Assembly: GCF_900455735.1 (NCBI RefSeq)
Contig: NZ_UAUI01000001.1
Coordinates: forward strand, 1,016,001 to 1,080,000
Direction: 5' to 3'
From: Rhodococcus wratislaviensis
GTDB taxonomy: Bacteria; Actinomycetota; Actinomycetes; Mycobacteriales; Mycobacteriaceae
Length of the DNA stretch: 64,000 nucleotides
A model generated the notes under the pieces. That model worked only from the letters and a program-made list of their open reading frames with translations. It had not been told where the DNA came from and searched no databases. The position numbers and the translations under genes were made by a program. This document shows, in pieces, positions 47,012-59,221 of this stretch. The first letter of the stretch is position 1. Every line of letters starts with the position of its first letter.

Positions 47012-48072
47012 AGGCCCACCGCCCCGTAGAGACCGCCGACCTCGCCTCGACCGAGTACGCGGAGCGTGCCGGGACGCTGGTCGCCGAGAGCGACCGCGCC
47101 GATGTCCGTCCGGACGAGCCGGATGACGGGGTGTCCCACGGCGTCGAACAGGCGGCGCACGATGTGCTTGCGGCCTTCGTGCAGCGTGACACGGACGAGC
47201 GACTTGCCCTCGTTGATGTCGAGCAGGGTGAACGCGTCGACCTTCGCCGGTCCGTCGTCGAGCTCGACACCCTCCTTGAGCTTCTTTCCGACGCCGCGCT
47301 CGAGGGCACCCGACACAGTCGCCAGGTACGTCTTCGACACCTCGAAGGACGGATGCATCAGCCGATGCGCCAGATCACCATCGTTGGTGAGCAGCAGCAG
47401 TCCCTCGGTGTCGGCGTCCAGTCGACCGACGTGGAACAACCGCTGACCTGCGGCGACCCGCTCGGAGACGATGTCGCCGACGCACGGGCGACCCAGGTCG
47501 TCCGACATCGTCGACTGCCAGCCGCGGGGCTTGTTCAGCGCGAGGTGGACCAGGTCCTTCTGCACGACGACGCGGACACCGTCCACGCGCACCACCGCGT
47601 TCTCGGGGTCGATGCGCAGTCCCTGTTCGATGACGATGCGGCCGTCGACCTCGACTCGCCCCTGCGAGATCAGTTCCTCGGCCGCACGGCGCGACGCGAC
47701 ACCGGCCTGGGCGAGAACCTTCTGCAGTCGCATGCCGTCGCCCTGCGGCGGGCCGGCGGGCCGATCGGCGGCGTCGGCGTACTGGTGCCGGGCCGGCTTG
47801 GCGTTGCTGATCTTGGGCGCGTGGGCCTGGGCGCGCTGCGGCTTGGCCGACTTGGGTTTGCCGCGCTTGTTCTTCGCGGCCGCGGCGTCGGGCCTGCCCG
47901 GCTTCCCCTTGACGGCGTCCGACCTGGTCGGACGCCGATCGGTCTCGGAGCGGCTCGGTCGCCCTCCAGCTTCCGACCTGTCCGAGCGACCCCCGGTCTC
48001 CGACCTGGTGGGGCGCTGCTTCTTGTTGTTGTTGCGATCCGGTGTGCCATCTCGGCGAGCGGGTTTCTTCAC
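47008..48072 (-). CDS. rRNA pseudouridine synthase (RluB-like) with repetitive basic N terminus
   Basis: A 354-residue RsuA/RluB-family enzyme. The last 240 residues hold an S4 RNA-binding domain ([20 protein letters not shown]) and the catalytic domain with Asp in [18 protein letters not shown]. It probably modifies 23S rRNA near position 2605 (E. coli numbering). The first 100 residues are Arg/Lys/Ser-rich with imperfect repeats such as [19 protein letters not shown], likely disordered RNA-binding. GTG start at 48072. Confidence 0.92.
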   Translation of the reverse strand: MKKPARRDGTPDRNNNKKQRPTRSETGGRSDRSEAGGRPSRSETDRRPTRSDAVKGKPGRPDAAAAKNKRGKPKSAKPQRAQAHAPKISNAKPARHQYADAADRPAGPPQGDGMRLQKVLAQAGVASRRAAEELISQGRVEVDGRIVIEQGLRIDPENAVVRVDGVRVVVQKDLVHLALNKPRGWQSTMSDDLGRPCVGDIVSERVAAGQRLFHVGRLDADTEGLLLLTNDGDLAHRLMHPSFEVSKTYLATVSGALERGVGKKLKEGVELDDGPAKVDAFTLLDINEGKSLVRVTLHEGRKHIVRRLFDAVGHPVIRLVRTDIGAVALGDQRPGTLRVLGRGEVGGLYGAVGL

Positions 48073-48088
48073 TTTTGTACTATCCCTG

Positions 48089-48781
48089 TCAGTCTTCGGT
48101 GTCCAGCCCGGTGTCCAACTCTTCTGTGGAAGCCGTAGCTTTATTCATTCTCGCAAATCGTGGGTCAGATTCCAGACTGTCACTGATGTCATCTATCAGA
48201 TCCACATCCGGCAACAGCGGAGCCAAGGCGGGAAGATCGGCGAGAGACGCCAAGCCGAGCCGTTCCAGGAAGAGCTCCGTCGTCGAATACTGCGTGGCGT
48301 TGGTATCGGGATCGACGCCGGCTTCGGCGATCAATCCGCGAGCGAGAAGTGTGCGCACCACACCGTCCACGTTGACGCCGCGCACCGCACTGATCCGTGC
48401 GCGGGTCAACGGTTGACGGTATGCCACCACGGCCAGAGTTTCCAAAGCCGCCCTCGTCAGTTTGGATCGTGCGCCGTCGAGCAGGAGCCGTTCCACGTAG
48501 GGCGCGTACGCGGTGCGTGTGTAGAGACGCCAACCGTCACCGGCATATCGGAGGTCCATCCCGCTCCCGCGGGCGGTGAGCTCGGCGGACATGCGGTTCA
48601 GCACGTCCGTGATGCGATTCACAGAAGCGCCGGTCGCGGAGGCGAGCTGTTCGGCGCCGGCGGGAGAGTCGACGATCAGCAGGAGCGACTCGAGAACGGC
48701 TTCGAGTTCGGTGTCCGACAGCTCGGGATCTGCGTCGACGGCGCCCTGGTCGTCCGACTCGTCGAACGGGGCCGAACTCAT
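48089..48781 (-). CDS. scpB: Segregation and condensation protein B
   Basis: A 230-residue subunit of the SMC-ScpAB condensin. It has two winged-helix domains, the second with TRAALETLAVVAYRQPLTRA and RGLIAEAGVDPD. The ATG at 48781 overlaps scpA's TGA (ATGA). A disordered acidic tail follows. Confidence 0.95.
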   Translation of the reverse strand: MSSAPFDESDDQGAVDADPELSDTELEAVLESLLLIVDSPAGAEQLASATGASVNRITDVLNRMSAELTARGSGMDLRYAGDGWRLYTRTAYAPYVERLLLDGARSKLTRAALETLAVVAYRQPLTRARISAVRGVNVDGVVRTLLARGLIAEAGVDPDTNATQYSTTELFLERLGLASLADLPALAPLLPDVDLIDDISDSLESDPRFARMNKATASTEELDTGLDTED

Positions 48782-49650
48782 CCGTAGTCCTCCTCGGTCA
48801 CCGGGGCGTCTGTGCCCTCCCCGGTCCAGCTCACCAACAATTCCCCGAGCGGCTCGGGCTGTTCGAACAACACCGACTGCTCGCGATACAGCTCGAGCAG
48901 CGCGAGGAATCTTGCCACGATTTCGACGGTCACCTCGCACTCCGAGACCAGGTCGCCGAACGTCGCCCATTCCCCGGCGCCTCGTTCGCGGAGCAGTTCC
49001 AGCATCCGCGCCGCCTGTTCGGGCACCGACACCGCGTGCATGTCGTGCAGATGGTCGAGTCCCACGGTCGGCTTCGGGCGCGGAGTGAACACGGTCGCGG
49101 CGATCTCCGCGAACCGTTGCGGGTCGACACCGAGCAACACTTCCGGAAGCAACTGGGTGAACTGGTCCTCCAGTGCCGCCGAACGCGGGTACCGGCGCAG
49201 CGCGGCCGCCTCGAGCTCACCGAACAGTTGCGCCACCTGCTTGTACGCGCGGTACTGCAGCAGCCGGGCGAACAGCAGGTCGCGCGCCTCGAGAAGCGCG
49301 AGGTCCTCGGCGTCTTCCACCTGTCCTGCCGGGAGCAGACGCGCCGCCTTCAGGTCGAGCAGCGTCGCCGCGACCACCAGGAATTCGGTGGTCTGATCGA
49401 GTCCCATCTCCGCGCCCAGCGTGCGGGTGTAGGCGATGAAGTCGTCCGTCACCTGGTGCAGCGCCACTTCCGTCACGTCCAGCTGTCGCTGGTTGATCAG
49501 GGTCAGGAGCAGGTCGAACGGTCCCTCGAAATTCCGCAGGGTCACCCGGAAGCCGGGCTTGACCGCGGCCTGTGTTTCCGCGGCGTGCGATACGGGGGTC
49601 TGCGGGTCCTCGGTCTGCGGTGGAGCCGGAATGTCTTGCGTATTCACCAC
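48778..49650 (-). CDS. scpA: Segregation and condensation protein A
   Basis: A 290-residue kleisin linking SMC heads with ScpB. The N-terminal FEGPFDLLLTLINQRQLDVTE is diagnostic, and the C-terminal winged helix (LELLRERGAGEWATFGDLV) binds SMC. Two GTG codons stand at the start. It begins at the base after the parA-like stop codon. Confidence 0.95.
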   Translation of the reverse strand: MVNTQDIPAPPQTEDPQTPVSHAAETQAAVKPGFRVTLRNFEGPFDLLLTLINQRQLDVTEVALHQVTDDFIAYTRTLGAEMGLDQTTEFLVVAATLLDLKAARLLPAGQVEDAEDLALLEARDLLFARLLQYRAYKQVAQLFGELEAAALRRYPRSAALEDQFTQLLPEVLLGVDPQRFAEIAATVFTPRPKPTVGLDHLHDMHAVSVPEQAARMLELLRERGAGEWATFGDLVSECEVTVEIVARFLALLELYREQSVLFEQPEPLGELLVSWTGEGTDAPVTEEDYG

Positions 49651-50553
49651 TTACCGGCCGGACCGGTGAATGACCTCGCGTGCCAGAGCACGATACGCTT
49701 CGGCGCCGGTCGATTTCGGCGCCCAGGTGGTGATCGGTTCCCCGGCGACCGAGGTCTCGGGGAAGCGCACGGTGCGGTTGATCACGGTGTCGTAGACGAG
49801 ATCCCCGAACACCTCCACCACACGGGCCATCACCTCGCGCGCGTGCAGGGTCCGCGCGTCGAACATCGTGACGACGATGCCGGCGAGTTCGAGCCGCGGG
49901 TTGAGCCGGTCGTGGACCTTCTCGACCGTATCGTTGAGCAGCGCCAGGCCGCGCAGGCTGAAGTACTCGCACTCCATCGGGATGATCACCGAGTCCGCGC
50001 AGGCCAGCGCGTTGACCGTGAGCAGTCCGAGGGACGGCTGGCAGTCGATCAGGACGTAGTCGTACCGGTCGAGCACCGGGTGCAGCACCCGTCCGAGCGT
50101 CTGTTCCCGCCCGACCTCGGTGACGAGCTGGATCTCCGCCGCCGACAGGTCGATGTTGCTCGGCAGAAGGTCGAGGCCCTCGACGCGTGTCCGCATCAGG
50201 ACGTCGTCGATCGCGACGCGGGGTTCGACGAGCAGATTGTGGACGGTCAGTTCGAGGTCGTGATGCGCGACGCCGAGGCCCGCGGACAGCGCCCCCTGGG
50301 GATCGAGGTCGACGAGCAGGACACGCCGGCCGAATTCGGCCAGAGACGCTCCCAGGTTGATCGTCGACGTCGTCTTGCCGACGCCACCCTTCTGGTTGCA
50401 CATCGCGATGATCTTGGCTGGGCCGTGCGAGGGCAACGGGGCGGGTTCCGGCACCTCACGCGTCGGCCGTCCCGTGGGGCCGAGCTCTTCCTCCACGACC
50501 ACGGCAGCGTCCTCGAACAAGGCTGCGGGTTCGGTCTGCCGCACGTCGAACAT
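49651..50553 (-). CDS. ParA/Soj-family ATPase (Rv1708-like)
   Basis: A 300-residue deviant Walker ATPase: KGGVGKTTSTINLGASLA at about 55, DLDPQGALSAGLG, and DCQPSLGLLTVNAL. A 45-residue acidic and proline-rich N terminus precedes it. ATG 50553 has AGGAGGG. It is separate from the oriC-linked parA and has no parB neighbour; linkage to scpAB suggests a role in chromosome organisation. The 160 nt upstream carry its promoter, not located with confidence. Confidence 0.9.
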   Translation of the reverse strand: MFDVRQTEPAALFEDAAVVVEEELGPTGRPTREVPEPAPLPSHGPAKIIAMCNQKGGVGKTTSTINLGASLAEFGRRVLLVDLDPQGALSAGLGVAHHDLELTVHNLLVEPRVAIDDVLMRTRVEGLDLLPSNIDLSAAEIQLVTEVGREQTLGRVLHPVLDRYDYVLIDCQPSLGLLTVNALACADSVIIPMECEYFSLRGLALLNDTVEKVHDRLNPRLELAGIVVTMFDARTLHAREVMARVVEVFGDLVYDTVINRTVRFPETSVAGEPITTWAPKSTGAEAYRALAREVIHRSGR

Positions 50554-50713
50554 GTCGCCCTCCTGTTGCGAGTGCTCTGACTCCGCCGCTGGCGGCTGCG
50601 GTGTCACCACGGTCCGATGATCCCCTGTTCTCTCGATGATCGCTGCCGATCCCACATCGTTATACGAACGCTACCGCCTCGTACCGTGAATTTTCCCCTC
50701 GACACGCTTTCCG

Positions 50714-51640
50714 TCACCTCGCCCGGGGATGCGCTCCGGCCCACACCTCGCGCAGCGCACCCACTGTCACCAGCGTATATATCTGGGTGGTCGTCACCGA
50801 GGCATGTCCGAGCAGCTCCTGGACGACGCGGACGTCGGCGCCCCCGTCGAGCAGGTGGGTCGCGAACGAGTGGCGGAGCGTGTGCGGTGACACCGCCGAA
50901 GAGATGCCCGCGGCGTCCGCGGCGGTCTGCAGCACCGTCCACGCGCTCTGGCGGGACAGCCGTCCGCCGCGGACATTGAGGAACAGCGCGGGTGTTCCGC
51001 GTGATGCCAGCGCCGGCCGGCCCCGGATCAGGTAGGCGTCGAGGGATTCGACGGCGGGCCGGCCCACCGGCACCACCCGCTGCTTGCCTCCCTTGCCCCG
51101 CAGCAGCACCGACCGGGTCTCGGTGTCGACATCGTCGACATCCAGACCGACGGCTTCGGAGATGCGGGCGCCCGTCGAGTACAGCAACTCCAGCAGCGCG
51201 CGGTCGCGGACCGCCCGCGGTCCGTCGGCGGGTCCGCTGCCTCCGACTGCCTCCAGCAGTGCCAGCACCTCGTTGACCGGAAGCGATTTGGGGAGCCGTT
51301 TCGCCGGCGACGGCGGCCGCACGTCCCGGGCGACGTCGACGGCGGTCATCCCCTCCGCCGCGGCGAACCGGTGGAATCCGCGCACCGCGATCAGGGCGCG
51401 GGCCGCCGAGCTCGCGGCCAGCGGCGGCAGTTCGCGTTTCGGATCGCCGGTTCGCAGGGCGATCACGAAGTCGCTGACGTCTTGTTCGCGGATCCGGCCG
51501 ATGTCGGTGACCTCCCGCTCGGCGAGGAACTGCGTGTACCGCTCGAGGTCGCGGCGGTACGAACCGAGAGTGTTGCGGGCAGCTCCGCGCTCGACGGCCA
51601 GGTGGTCGAGGTACGAATCCACCTGCCGCGCAATCACCAT
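50714..51640 (-). CDS. xerD: Tyrosine recombinase XerD
   Basis: A 308-residue recombinase resolving chromosome dimers at dif with XerC. Catalytic residues: Arg in STGARISE, Lys in LRGKGGKQR, His-x-x-Arg in [12 protein letters not shown], His in [13 protein letters not shown] and the nucleophile Tyr there. The SAM-like N-terminal domain is complete. One nucleotide separates it from the upstream Nudix gene. Confidence 0.95.
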   Translation of the reverse strand: MVIARQVDSYLDHLAVERGAARNTLGSYRRDLERYTQFLAEREVTDIGRIREQDVSDFVIALRTGDPKRELPPLAASSAARALIAVRGFHRFAAAEGMTAVDVARDVRPPSPAKRLPKSLPVNEVLALLEAVGGSGPADGPRAVRDRALLELLYSTGARISEAVGLDVDDVDTETRSVLLRGKGGKQRVVPVGRPAVESLDAYLIRGRPALASRGTPALFLNVRGGRLSRQSAWTVLQTAADAAGISSAVSPHTLRHSFATHLLDGGADVRVVQELLGHASVTTTQIYTLVTVGALREVWAGAHPRAR

Positions 51641-51641
51641 G

Positions 51642-52310
51642 TCATGCCCGCGCGGCCTCGTCCCCGGCGGCGCGCGAGCGTTTCCTCTCACTGAACCTGG
51701 CGGGGCGATCGACCCAGGGCGCGGTCACGTCGCGGAGTTCGCCGAGACCGCCCGGCCGGGACCGGGCAGCGGCGAGGGCCATCACCCCGGCCACGGCCGT
51801 GGCGTTGACGATGGTCCCGTTCAGCACCATCGACACCACGTCGTCGAGCGGAATCCGCTCGATCTCGAGGTCGGCTTCCTCGTCCTCCGGGTCCGGCCGG
51901 TCCACCTCGTACAGGTCCTCGGCGAGGAACACGCGCACCGACTCGTCCGTGAACCCTGGCGAGAGAACGACGTCCACCAGAACGGACCAGCGACGGGCCC
52001 CGAGCCCCGTCTCCTCCGCCAGTTCGCGGCCGGCGGCGTCGACGGGGTCCTCCCCCGGCTCGTCCAGCAGGCCGGCCGGGATCTCCCACAACCGGCGCCC
52101 CACCGGGTGCCGGTACTGGTGGATCAGGACGATCCGGTCCTCGTCGTCGAGAACCACGACGGCGACGGCGCCGTGGTGCTCGACGACCTCACGTTCGGCG
52201 GTCCGGCCGTCCGGCATCGCGACGTGATCCACCCGCAGGGCGAGGATCGCGCCGCTGTACACGGCGCGCGAGTCGAGAGTCTCGAATTCGTGCCGGCCGG
52301 TGTCGGTCAT
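51642..52310 (-). CDS. Nudix hydrolase, ADP-ribose pyrophosphatase-like
   Basis: A 222-residue protein whose Nudix box is [20 protein letters not shown] followed by ETGLG. The preceding [20 protein letters not shown] is the ADPRase-type signature. It probably hydrolyses ADP-ribose to AMP and ribose 5-phosphate. ATG 52310. The gene sits between pyrG and xerD as in mycobacteria (Rv1700). Confidence 0.93.
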   Translation of the reverse strand: MTDTGRHEFETLDSRAVYSGAILALRVDHVAMPDGRTAEREVVEHHGAVAVVVLDDEDRIVLIHQYRHPVGRRLWEIPAGLLDEPGEDPVDAAGRELAEETGLGARRWSVLVDVVLSPGFTDESVRVFLAEDLYEVDRPDPEDEEADLEIERIPLDDVVSMVLNGTIVNATAVAGVMALAAARSRPGGLGELRDVTAPWVDRPARFSERKRSRAAGDEAARA

Positions 52311-52323
52311 GGTCGGTCTCGCC

Positions 52324-54171
<1,848 letters not shown>

Positions 54172-54240
54172 TCACGGTAACACCTTGTCGTACGTCCCGG
54201 AAACAACGCGCCGCGATTGCCCGCCCCGATGTGATGCGCG

Positions 54241-55191
54241 CTACGCCGGTGTGGCCCCCACGGTGACACCGGTGGTGCCGGGCCCCGTGCCGTACCGGCC
54301 GGCACCGCCGTTCAGTTGCTCCTGCAGCGCGAGCGGAACGGTGATCTTGCCCGCTTCGCGGTCGATGTTGTCGATAGTGGTGAGCGCCGCGGAGAGCGCC
54401 GCGTCGGCCCGCGCCACGGCGACCGCACCGTTGCCCTGCGCCGAGGCCGGACGCCCGGCGAGAACCGCCCCGGCCCCTCTCGAGTCCAACGCGCCCGCGA
54501 ACCGGGCCACCACCGCACCGCGGTTGCCGCTGACGCCGTCCTCCACGTCGCGGTCGCCGGTCAGCACCACCGCGACCTGTGCCGGTTGGACCGCACCGTC
54601 GTCGTAGCTGACGAATCCCGCCCCGCGGAGGGTCTCGAGGGCGAGCGCCATCTCCTGCGCGGAACTCTGCGGCTGACCCGTCTCCTTGCCGAGCATGAGG
54701 ACCGAGCCGAGCAGGTCGCCTGCGAGGCTGCCCTGGTCGACGGCCCCGGTCTTCAACGTGACACCAGCGGGGATCACGTTGTTGACGACCGTCCGCAACC
54801 GGTCACCGCCGGTGGCGTCCACGAACGAGTCGGTCAGCGACACCCGCCCGGTCACCGACCCGCCGGCCTGCGCGATCATCCGGTTGACCCCGTCCAGGTC
54901 GGCGGGGTCGGCATCCGGGGTCGTCACGACCATCACGGTGCGTTGCGCGAGAGAGTCGGCCACCACGCGGCCGCCGACCGCGGAATCGAAGCCGTCCGCC
55001 GAGTTCAACTGCTCGGTCAGCTGGTTGTTGCGTTCGGTCGCCTTCTCCATATCGGTCTGCAGGTCGGCCTTGTCGTCGCGCAGCCCCGAGACGAGACCGC
55101 TCGACAACAGGCCGGAACCCATCACCACGCCGATTGCCAGAGCCAGGAAGATCGCCGCTATGGAAATGGCATGTTGACGCAGAGAAATCAC
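54241..55191 (-). CDS. mctB: Copper transporter MctB-like
   Basis: A 316-residue envelope protein. GTG 55191 starts with ISLRQHAISIAAIFLALAIG, nearly identical to mycobacterial MctB (Rv1698), a proposed copper-efflux channel or peptidoglycan-pore-forming protein. One membrane helix (about 8-28), a coiled-coil (LQTDMEKATERNNQLTEQL) and an alpha/beta domain follow. Its start overlaps the steA stop by GTGA. The family has been reinterpreted as structural, so copper transport is not certain. Confidence 0.9.
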   Translation of the reverse strand: MISLRQHAISIAAIFLALAIGVVMGSGLLSSGLVSGLRDDKADLQTDMEKATERNNQLTEQLNSADGFDSAVGGRVVADSLAQRTVMVVTTPDADPADLDGVNRMIAQAGGSVTGRVSLTDSFVDATGGDRLRTVVNNVIPAGVTLKTGAVDQGSLAGDLLGSVLMLGKETGQPQSSAQEMALALETLRGAGFVSYDDGAVQPAQVAVVLTGDRDVEDGVSGNRGAVVARFAGALDSRGAGAVLAGRPASAQGNGAVAVARADAALSAALTTIDNIDREAGKITVPLALQEQLNGGAGRYGTGPGTTGVTVGATPA

Positions 55192-56372
55192 TTGAAGAAC
55201 CCCTGAACCCACAACGCAAAGCTGTTCCACGTCGCGACGGCCCAGTCCAGTGCCTCACCACCGATGTTCGACACCACCAGGGCCACGATCACCGCGACCA
55301 GTCCGGCCAGCACGAGCAACGCGATCGCACCGCCCGACACCCGGCTCCGGTACAGGGTCGCCACGGCCTTCGCGTCCACCAGTTTCGGCCCGACCTTCAG
55401 GCGGGTCATGAACGCCGACGGGTTGCTGTCGCGGCGGCCGCGGTCGAAGAACTCGTCGAGGGAGACGGTGCTCCCGACCGTGACAATCAGCGACGCGCCG
55501 TGATGATCGGCCAGCAGCAGCGCCAGGTCGGACGGGGACCCGGACGCCGGGAACGTCATCGCTCCGATGCCGAGGTCCTGGATCCGTGACAGACCGGGGG
55601 CGTGACCGTCCTGGTCGGCGGGGAGAACCACCTCGGCGCCCGACTTCAACGTGGCGCTGGTGATGTCCTCGGGGTCGCCGACGATGAGATCCGGGCGATA
55701 GCCCGCCGACTTCAGGACGTCGGCGCCTGCACCGACGCCGATGAGGATCGGCGAGTACTCCTTGATGAACGGCTTGAGGTTCTTCAGGTCGGTTGCGTGG
55801 TCCGGGCCGTCGGACACGATCACGACGTGCCGTTCCTTCATGTCGACGTCGACGTCGGGGACTCCGACACCGTCGATCAACAGCGGACTCTCGGTGCGGA
55901 TGAACTCGATGGTGTTGCCGGAGAACGCCTCGAGGTGGTCGACCAGACCGGTCTTCGCCTCGATCATCCGGTCGGAGATCTCCGCCTCGGTCTGTTCGTC
56001 GCCCTTGGCGATGCGCCGTTCCCCGGAGTAGACACCGCCCCCGTTCACCCGGACCTTGCTGCCGTCCTTGATGCTCTTGAAGATGTCGGCGCCGGCCGAA
56101 TCCACCAGGAGGATCCCGTTGGCGACGATCACCTCCGGACCGAGGTTGGGATAGCGCCCCGAGATCGAGGGCGACGCGTTGATCACTGCGAGAACGCCGG
56201 CCTTCACCAGGGCGTCCGCGGTCCCGCGATCGAGGTCGAGCTCGTCGAGAACGACGATGTCACCGGGTCCGACGCGTCGCAGCAACTTGGCCGTGTTGCG
56301 ATCCACCCTGGCGATGCCGCTGACCCCAGGCAAAGTTTCGGTGTTACGTGACAGCAGTGCCGGCATCTTCAT
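55188..56372 (-). CDS. steA: Putative cytokinetic ring protein SteA
   Basis: A 394-residue protein with thiamin pyrophosphokinase-like motifs (GYRPDLIVGDPEDI, VVLPADQDGHAPGLSRIQDL) and a C-terminal membrane helix (GAIALLVLAGLVAVIVALVV). SteA was found in Corynebacterium as a division-associated protein acting with SteB; the position before mctB equals Rv1697. The TPK-like domain probably binds a nucleotide but the reaction is unknown. Confidence 0.92.
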   Translation of the reverse strand: MKMPALLSRNTETLPGVSGIARVDRNTAKLLRRVGPGDIVVLDELDLDRGTADALVKAGVLAVINASPSISGRYPNLGPEVIVANGILLVDSAGADIFKSIKDGSKVRVNGGGVYSGERRIAKGDEQTEAEISDRMIEAKTGLVDHLEAFSGNTIEFIRTESPLLIDGVGVPDVDVDMKERHVVIVSDGPDHATDLKNLKPFIKEYSPILIGVGAGADVLKSAGYRPDLIVGDPEDITSATLKSGAEVVLPADQDGHAPGLSRIQDLGIGAMTFPASGSPSDLALLLADHHGASLIVTVGSTVSLDEFFDRGRRDSNPSAFMTRLKVGPKLVDAKAVATLYRSRVSGGAIALLVLAGLVAVIVALVVSNIGGEALDWAVATWNSFALWVQGFFK

Positions 56373-56483
56373 GAGTTCGATGATGGACCGGAAGCAGGAC
56401 CGACCTGTGGAGGCGCGCCGAACCGTTTACCACATCAGTCACACCATTACCACGGGTGCGGCCGACGGTCCGCCGGGCGGGGT

Positions 56484-58256
56484 TCAGGCGGAACGCTCGG
56501 CGTTGGCCGTGGCCAACAACTCCTCCGCGTGGGCGCGACCGGTCTCCGTGTCGTCGAGTCCGGCGAGCATGCGGGCCAGTTCCACCACCCGCTCGTCGTC
56601 GGTGAGTGTGTGCACACCACTGCTGACGACGCCGTCCGCGTCGTCGACCTTGTCGACCACCAGGTGAGTGTCTGCGAACGCCGCGACCTGCGGCAGGTGT
56701 GTCACGACGATGACCTGGTGCGTCCGGGCGAGCCGGGCCAGTCGCCGGCCGATCTCGACCGCGGCCCGACCGCCGACACCGGCGTCGACCTCGTCGAACA
56801 CCATCGTCGCGCCCGAATCGGACCCGGCGAGCACCACCTCGAGGGCCAGCATCACCCGTGAGAGTTCACCGCCGGACGCGCTCTTGCTGATGGGCAGCGA
56901 CTGTGCGCCGCTGTGCGCCGACAGCCGGAATTCCACTTCGTCGACGCCGGACGATCCCGCGTGCAGTTCCGTACCGTCGACGGTGAGCGGTGCCGTGTCC
57001 TGGGGTCCGGCGATCCGGGGGCGGACCGACACCTCGAGGGCGGCCCGGCCCATCGCCAGACCTGCGAGTTCCGAACTGACGGCCTTGGCGAGCTTGGCCG
57101 CCGCCTTGACGCGGGCCGCGGTCAGCTTCGACGCGGCCTCCGCGGTGGACGCCGCAGACTCCTCGACCTGCTTCGTCAATGCCGCCAACGCATCGGAGGA
57201 CACATCGATCTTCTCGAGCCTCGCACGGGCGTTGTCTGCCCATTCCAGTACGCCGTCGACGTCGGCGGCGTACTTGCGGGTGAGGTTCTTCAGTTCCGCC
57301 TGCCGCGACAGCAAAGAGTCCAGTGCCCCCGGGTCCGCCGGAAGCCCGGCGAGATATGTGGTCAGGTCGGCGGAGACGTCGGTGACCACTGCGATCGCGT
57401 CGGCGAGACGCGGTCCGAGCCCGTCGAGTTCGGGGTCGGTGGCCGATTCGATCCGGGCCCGCGCCTCGGACAGCAGATCCAGCGCGGGTGCGCCCACGCC
57501 GTCGCCGTCCATGTCGTCGCCGCCGGCGAGCGCGGCGTGCGCTTCCTCGGCAGCCGAGCGCAGCGAGTCGAGTTCACTGAGTCTGCGCACCTCCGACACG
57601 ATCGACTCGTCCTCGCCCGGGGTGGGGGCGATGCCGTCGATCTCGTTGAGGGCGAACGTCAGCTGGTCGGCTTCCTGCGCGAGTTCCCGGGTGCGCCCGG
57701 TGCGTTCGATCAGCTCGGATCGTGCGGTCACCCATTCGTCGCGGTGCTTGCGGTACCGCGCCAGCAGCGGGCCGACCGTCTTGTCCGCGAACCTGTCCAG
57801 CGCGGCGCACTGCTGGTCCGGGCGGAGCAGCCGCAGCTGATCGTTCTGCCCGTGCACGGTGAGCAGCGGATCGGTGAACTCGGACAGCACGCCCGCCGGA
57901 ACGCTGCGCCCGCCCAGGTGGGCGCGGGACCGTCCGTCGCTGCCGACGGTCCGCACCGCGATGATGGTGCCGTCCTCGTCCCGCTCGGCGCCGGTCGACT
58001 CGAGCAGCCGGGACACGGCACGTTCGACGTGCTCCGAGCCCTCGTCCGTCATGAACCGGCCCTCGACCACGGCACGGGGCGCACCGAGACGCACCCGGCC
58101 CGCGTCCGCTCGTGCACCGCTGAGCAGGTGCAGGCTCGTCACCACCATCGTCTTGCCCGCGCCGGTTTCACCGGTGAGCACCGTCAAGCCTTCGTGGAAT
58201 TGCGCCGACGCCTCGGAGATCACACCGAGGTTGTCGATCCTGATCTCTGCCAGCAC
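56484..58256 (-). CDS. recN: DNA repair protein RecN
   Basis: A 590-residue SMC-like protein for double-strand break repair. Walker A GETGAGKTM near residue 35, signature SASGGELSRVMLAL, and Walker B MVFDEVDAGVGG. A coiled-coil lies in the middle. GTG 58256 begins VLAEIRIDNLG, two bases after the nadK stop, so it is coupled. Confidence 0.95.
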   Translation of the reverse strand: MLAEIRIDNLGVISEASAQFHEGLTVLTGETGAGKTMVVTSLHLLSGARADAGRVRLGAPRAVVEGRFMTDEGSEHVERAVSRLLESTGAERDEDGTIIAVRTVGSDGRSRAHLGGRSVPAGVLSEFTDPLLTVHGQNDQLRLLRPDQQCAALDRFADKTVGPLLARYRKHRDEWVTARSELIERTGRTRELAQEADQLTFALNEIDGIAPTPGEDESIVSEVRRLSELDSLRSAAEEAHAALAGGDDMDGDGVGAPALDLLSEARARIESATDPELDGLGPRLADAIAVVTDVSADLTTYLAGLPADPGALDSLLSRQAELKNLTRKYAADVDGVLEWADNARARLEKIDVSSDALAALTKQVEESAASTAEAASKLTAARVKAAAKLAKAVSSELAGLAMGRAALEVSVRPRIAGPQDTAPLTVDGTELHAGSSGVDEVEFRLSAHSGAQSLPISKSASGGELSRVMLALEVVLAGSDSGATMVFDEVDAGVGGRAAVEIGRRLARLARTHQVIVVTHLPQVAAFADTHLVVDKVDDADGVVSSGVHTLTDDERVVELARMLAGLDDTETGRAHAEELLATANAERSA

Positions 58257-58258
58257 GT

Positions 58259-59221
58259 CTAGGGCTTCCTTCCTCGCCACCCGGTGACGGGCAGCTCGAA
58301 CTTTCGCACCATCCGGTCCGCGAACGGCGCCGAATCCAGTCGTATCCAACGAACGGGCTCCTTGCCACGCACCACTTCGACGCGGGCGCCCGCGGGCAGC
58401 TCGAGGGTCCGGCGACCGTCGCAGAACACCAGGCCGTCGTGGCTGCCTGCCACCGTCTCGACAGCGATCAGCGAATTCGGGCTCGTCACGAGGGGGCGCG
58501 CGAACAAGGCGTGCGCGTTGCTCGGGACCACCAGCAGGGCCTCGAGTTCGGGCCACACCACGGGGCCGCCGGCCGAGAACGCGTATGCCGTCGACCCGGT
58601 CGGGGTGGAGATGAGGACACCGTCGCAACCGAAGGCCGACACGGGGCGGCCGTCCACCTCGAGCACCACTTCGAGGACACCGAGCCGGGACCGGTTCTCG
58701 ATGCTCGCCTCGTTCAGCGCCCAGCCGCGTTCGATGATTTCGTCGTCCACCCGGACCAGCACGTCCAGTGTCATGCGGTGTTCGATGCGGTACTCACGAC
58801 GCACCACCTGGGCGAGCGCCTCGTCGAGGTGCTCGGCCTCGGTTTCCGCGAGGAACCCGATCCGGCCCAGGTTGATTCCCAGAACCGGGATGGACGCGGC
58901 CTGGGCGAGTTCCGCTGCCCGGAGGAACGTTCCGTCCCCGCCGAGGACGAGCACCATCTCGCAACCGAGGGCGGCGTCGGGACCTGCCTGAACAATGGTG
59001 ACTTCCAGCCCGGGAACCAGGAATTCGTCGGCTGCCATGCCGTCCATCGGTTCGATGCGGGTGCTGTCGACCTCGTCGACGAGGACGCGCAGCCCGATGC
59101 CGGCACGCTCGAAGATCTTGCCGACGCGTCGCGCGGTCTCCGTGATCTCGGCGCGGCCCGGGTGCGCCACGAGCAGGATCTCCCGCTCGCCTCGCTGGGT
59201 GCCGCTGCTTCCCCCGCTCAC
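58259..59221 (-). CDS. nadK: NAD kinase
   Basis: A 320-residue kinase forming NADP from NAD. GGDGT is in [14 protein letters not shown], and [15 protein letters not shown] is the NAD site. GTG start at 59221 overlaps the tlyA TGA. Order recN-nadK-tlyA as in Rv1696-Rv1694. Confidence 0.96.
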   Translation of the reverse strand: MSGGSSGTQRGEREILLVAHPGRAEITETARRVGKIFERAGIGLRVLVDEVDSTRIEPMDGMAADEFLVPGLEVTIVQAGPDAALGCEMVLVLGGDGTFLRAAELAQAASIPVLGINLGRIGFLAETEAEHLDEALAQVVRREYRIEHRMTLDVLVRVDDEIIERGWALNEASIENRSRLGVLEVVLEVDGRPVSAFGCDGVLISTPTGSTAYAFSAGGPVVWPELEALLVVPSNAHALFARPLVTSPNSLIAVETVAGSHDGLVFCDGRRTLELPAGARVEVVRGKEPVRWIRLDSAPFADRMVRKFELPVTGWRGRKP

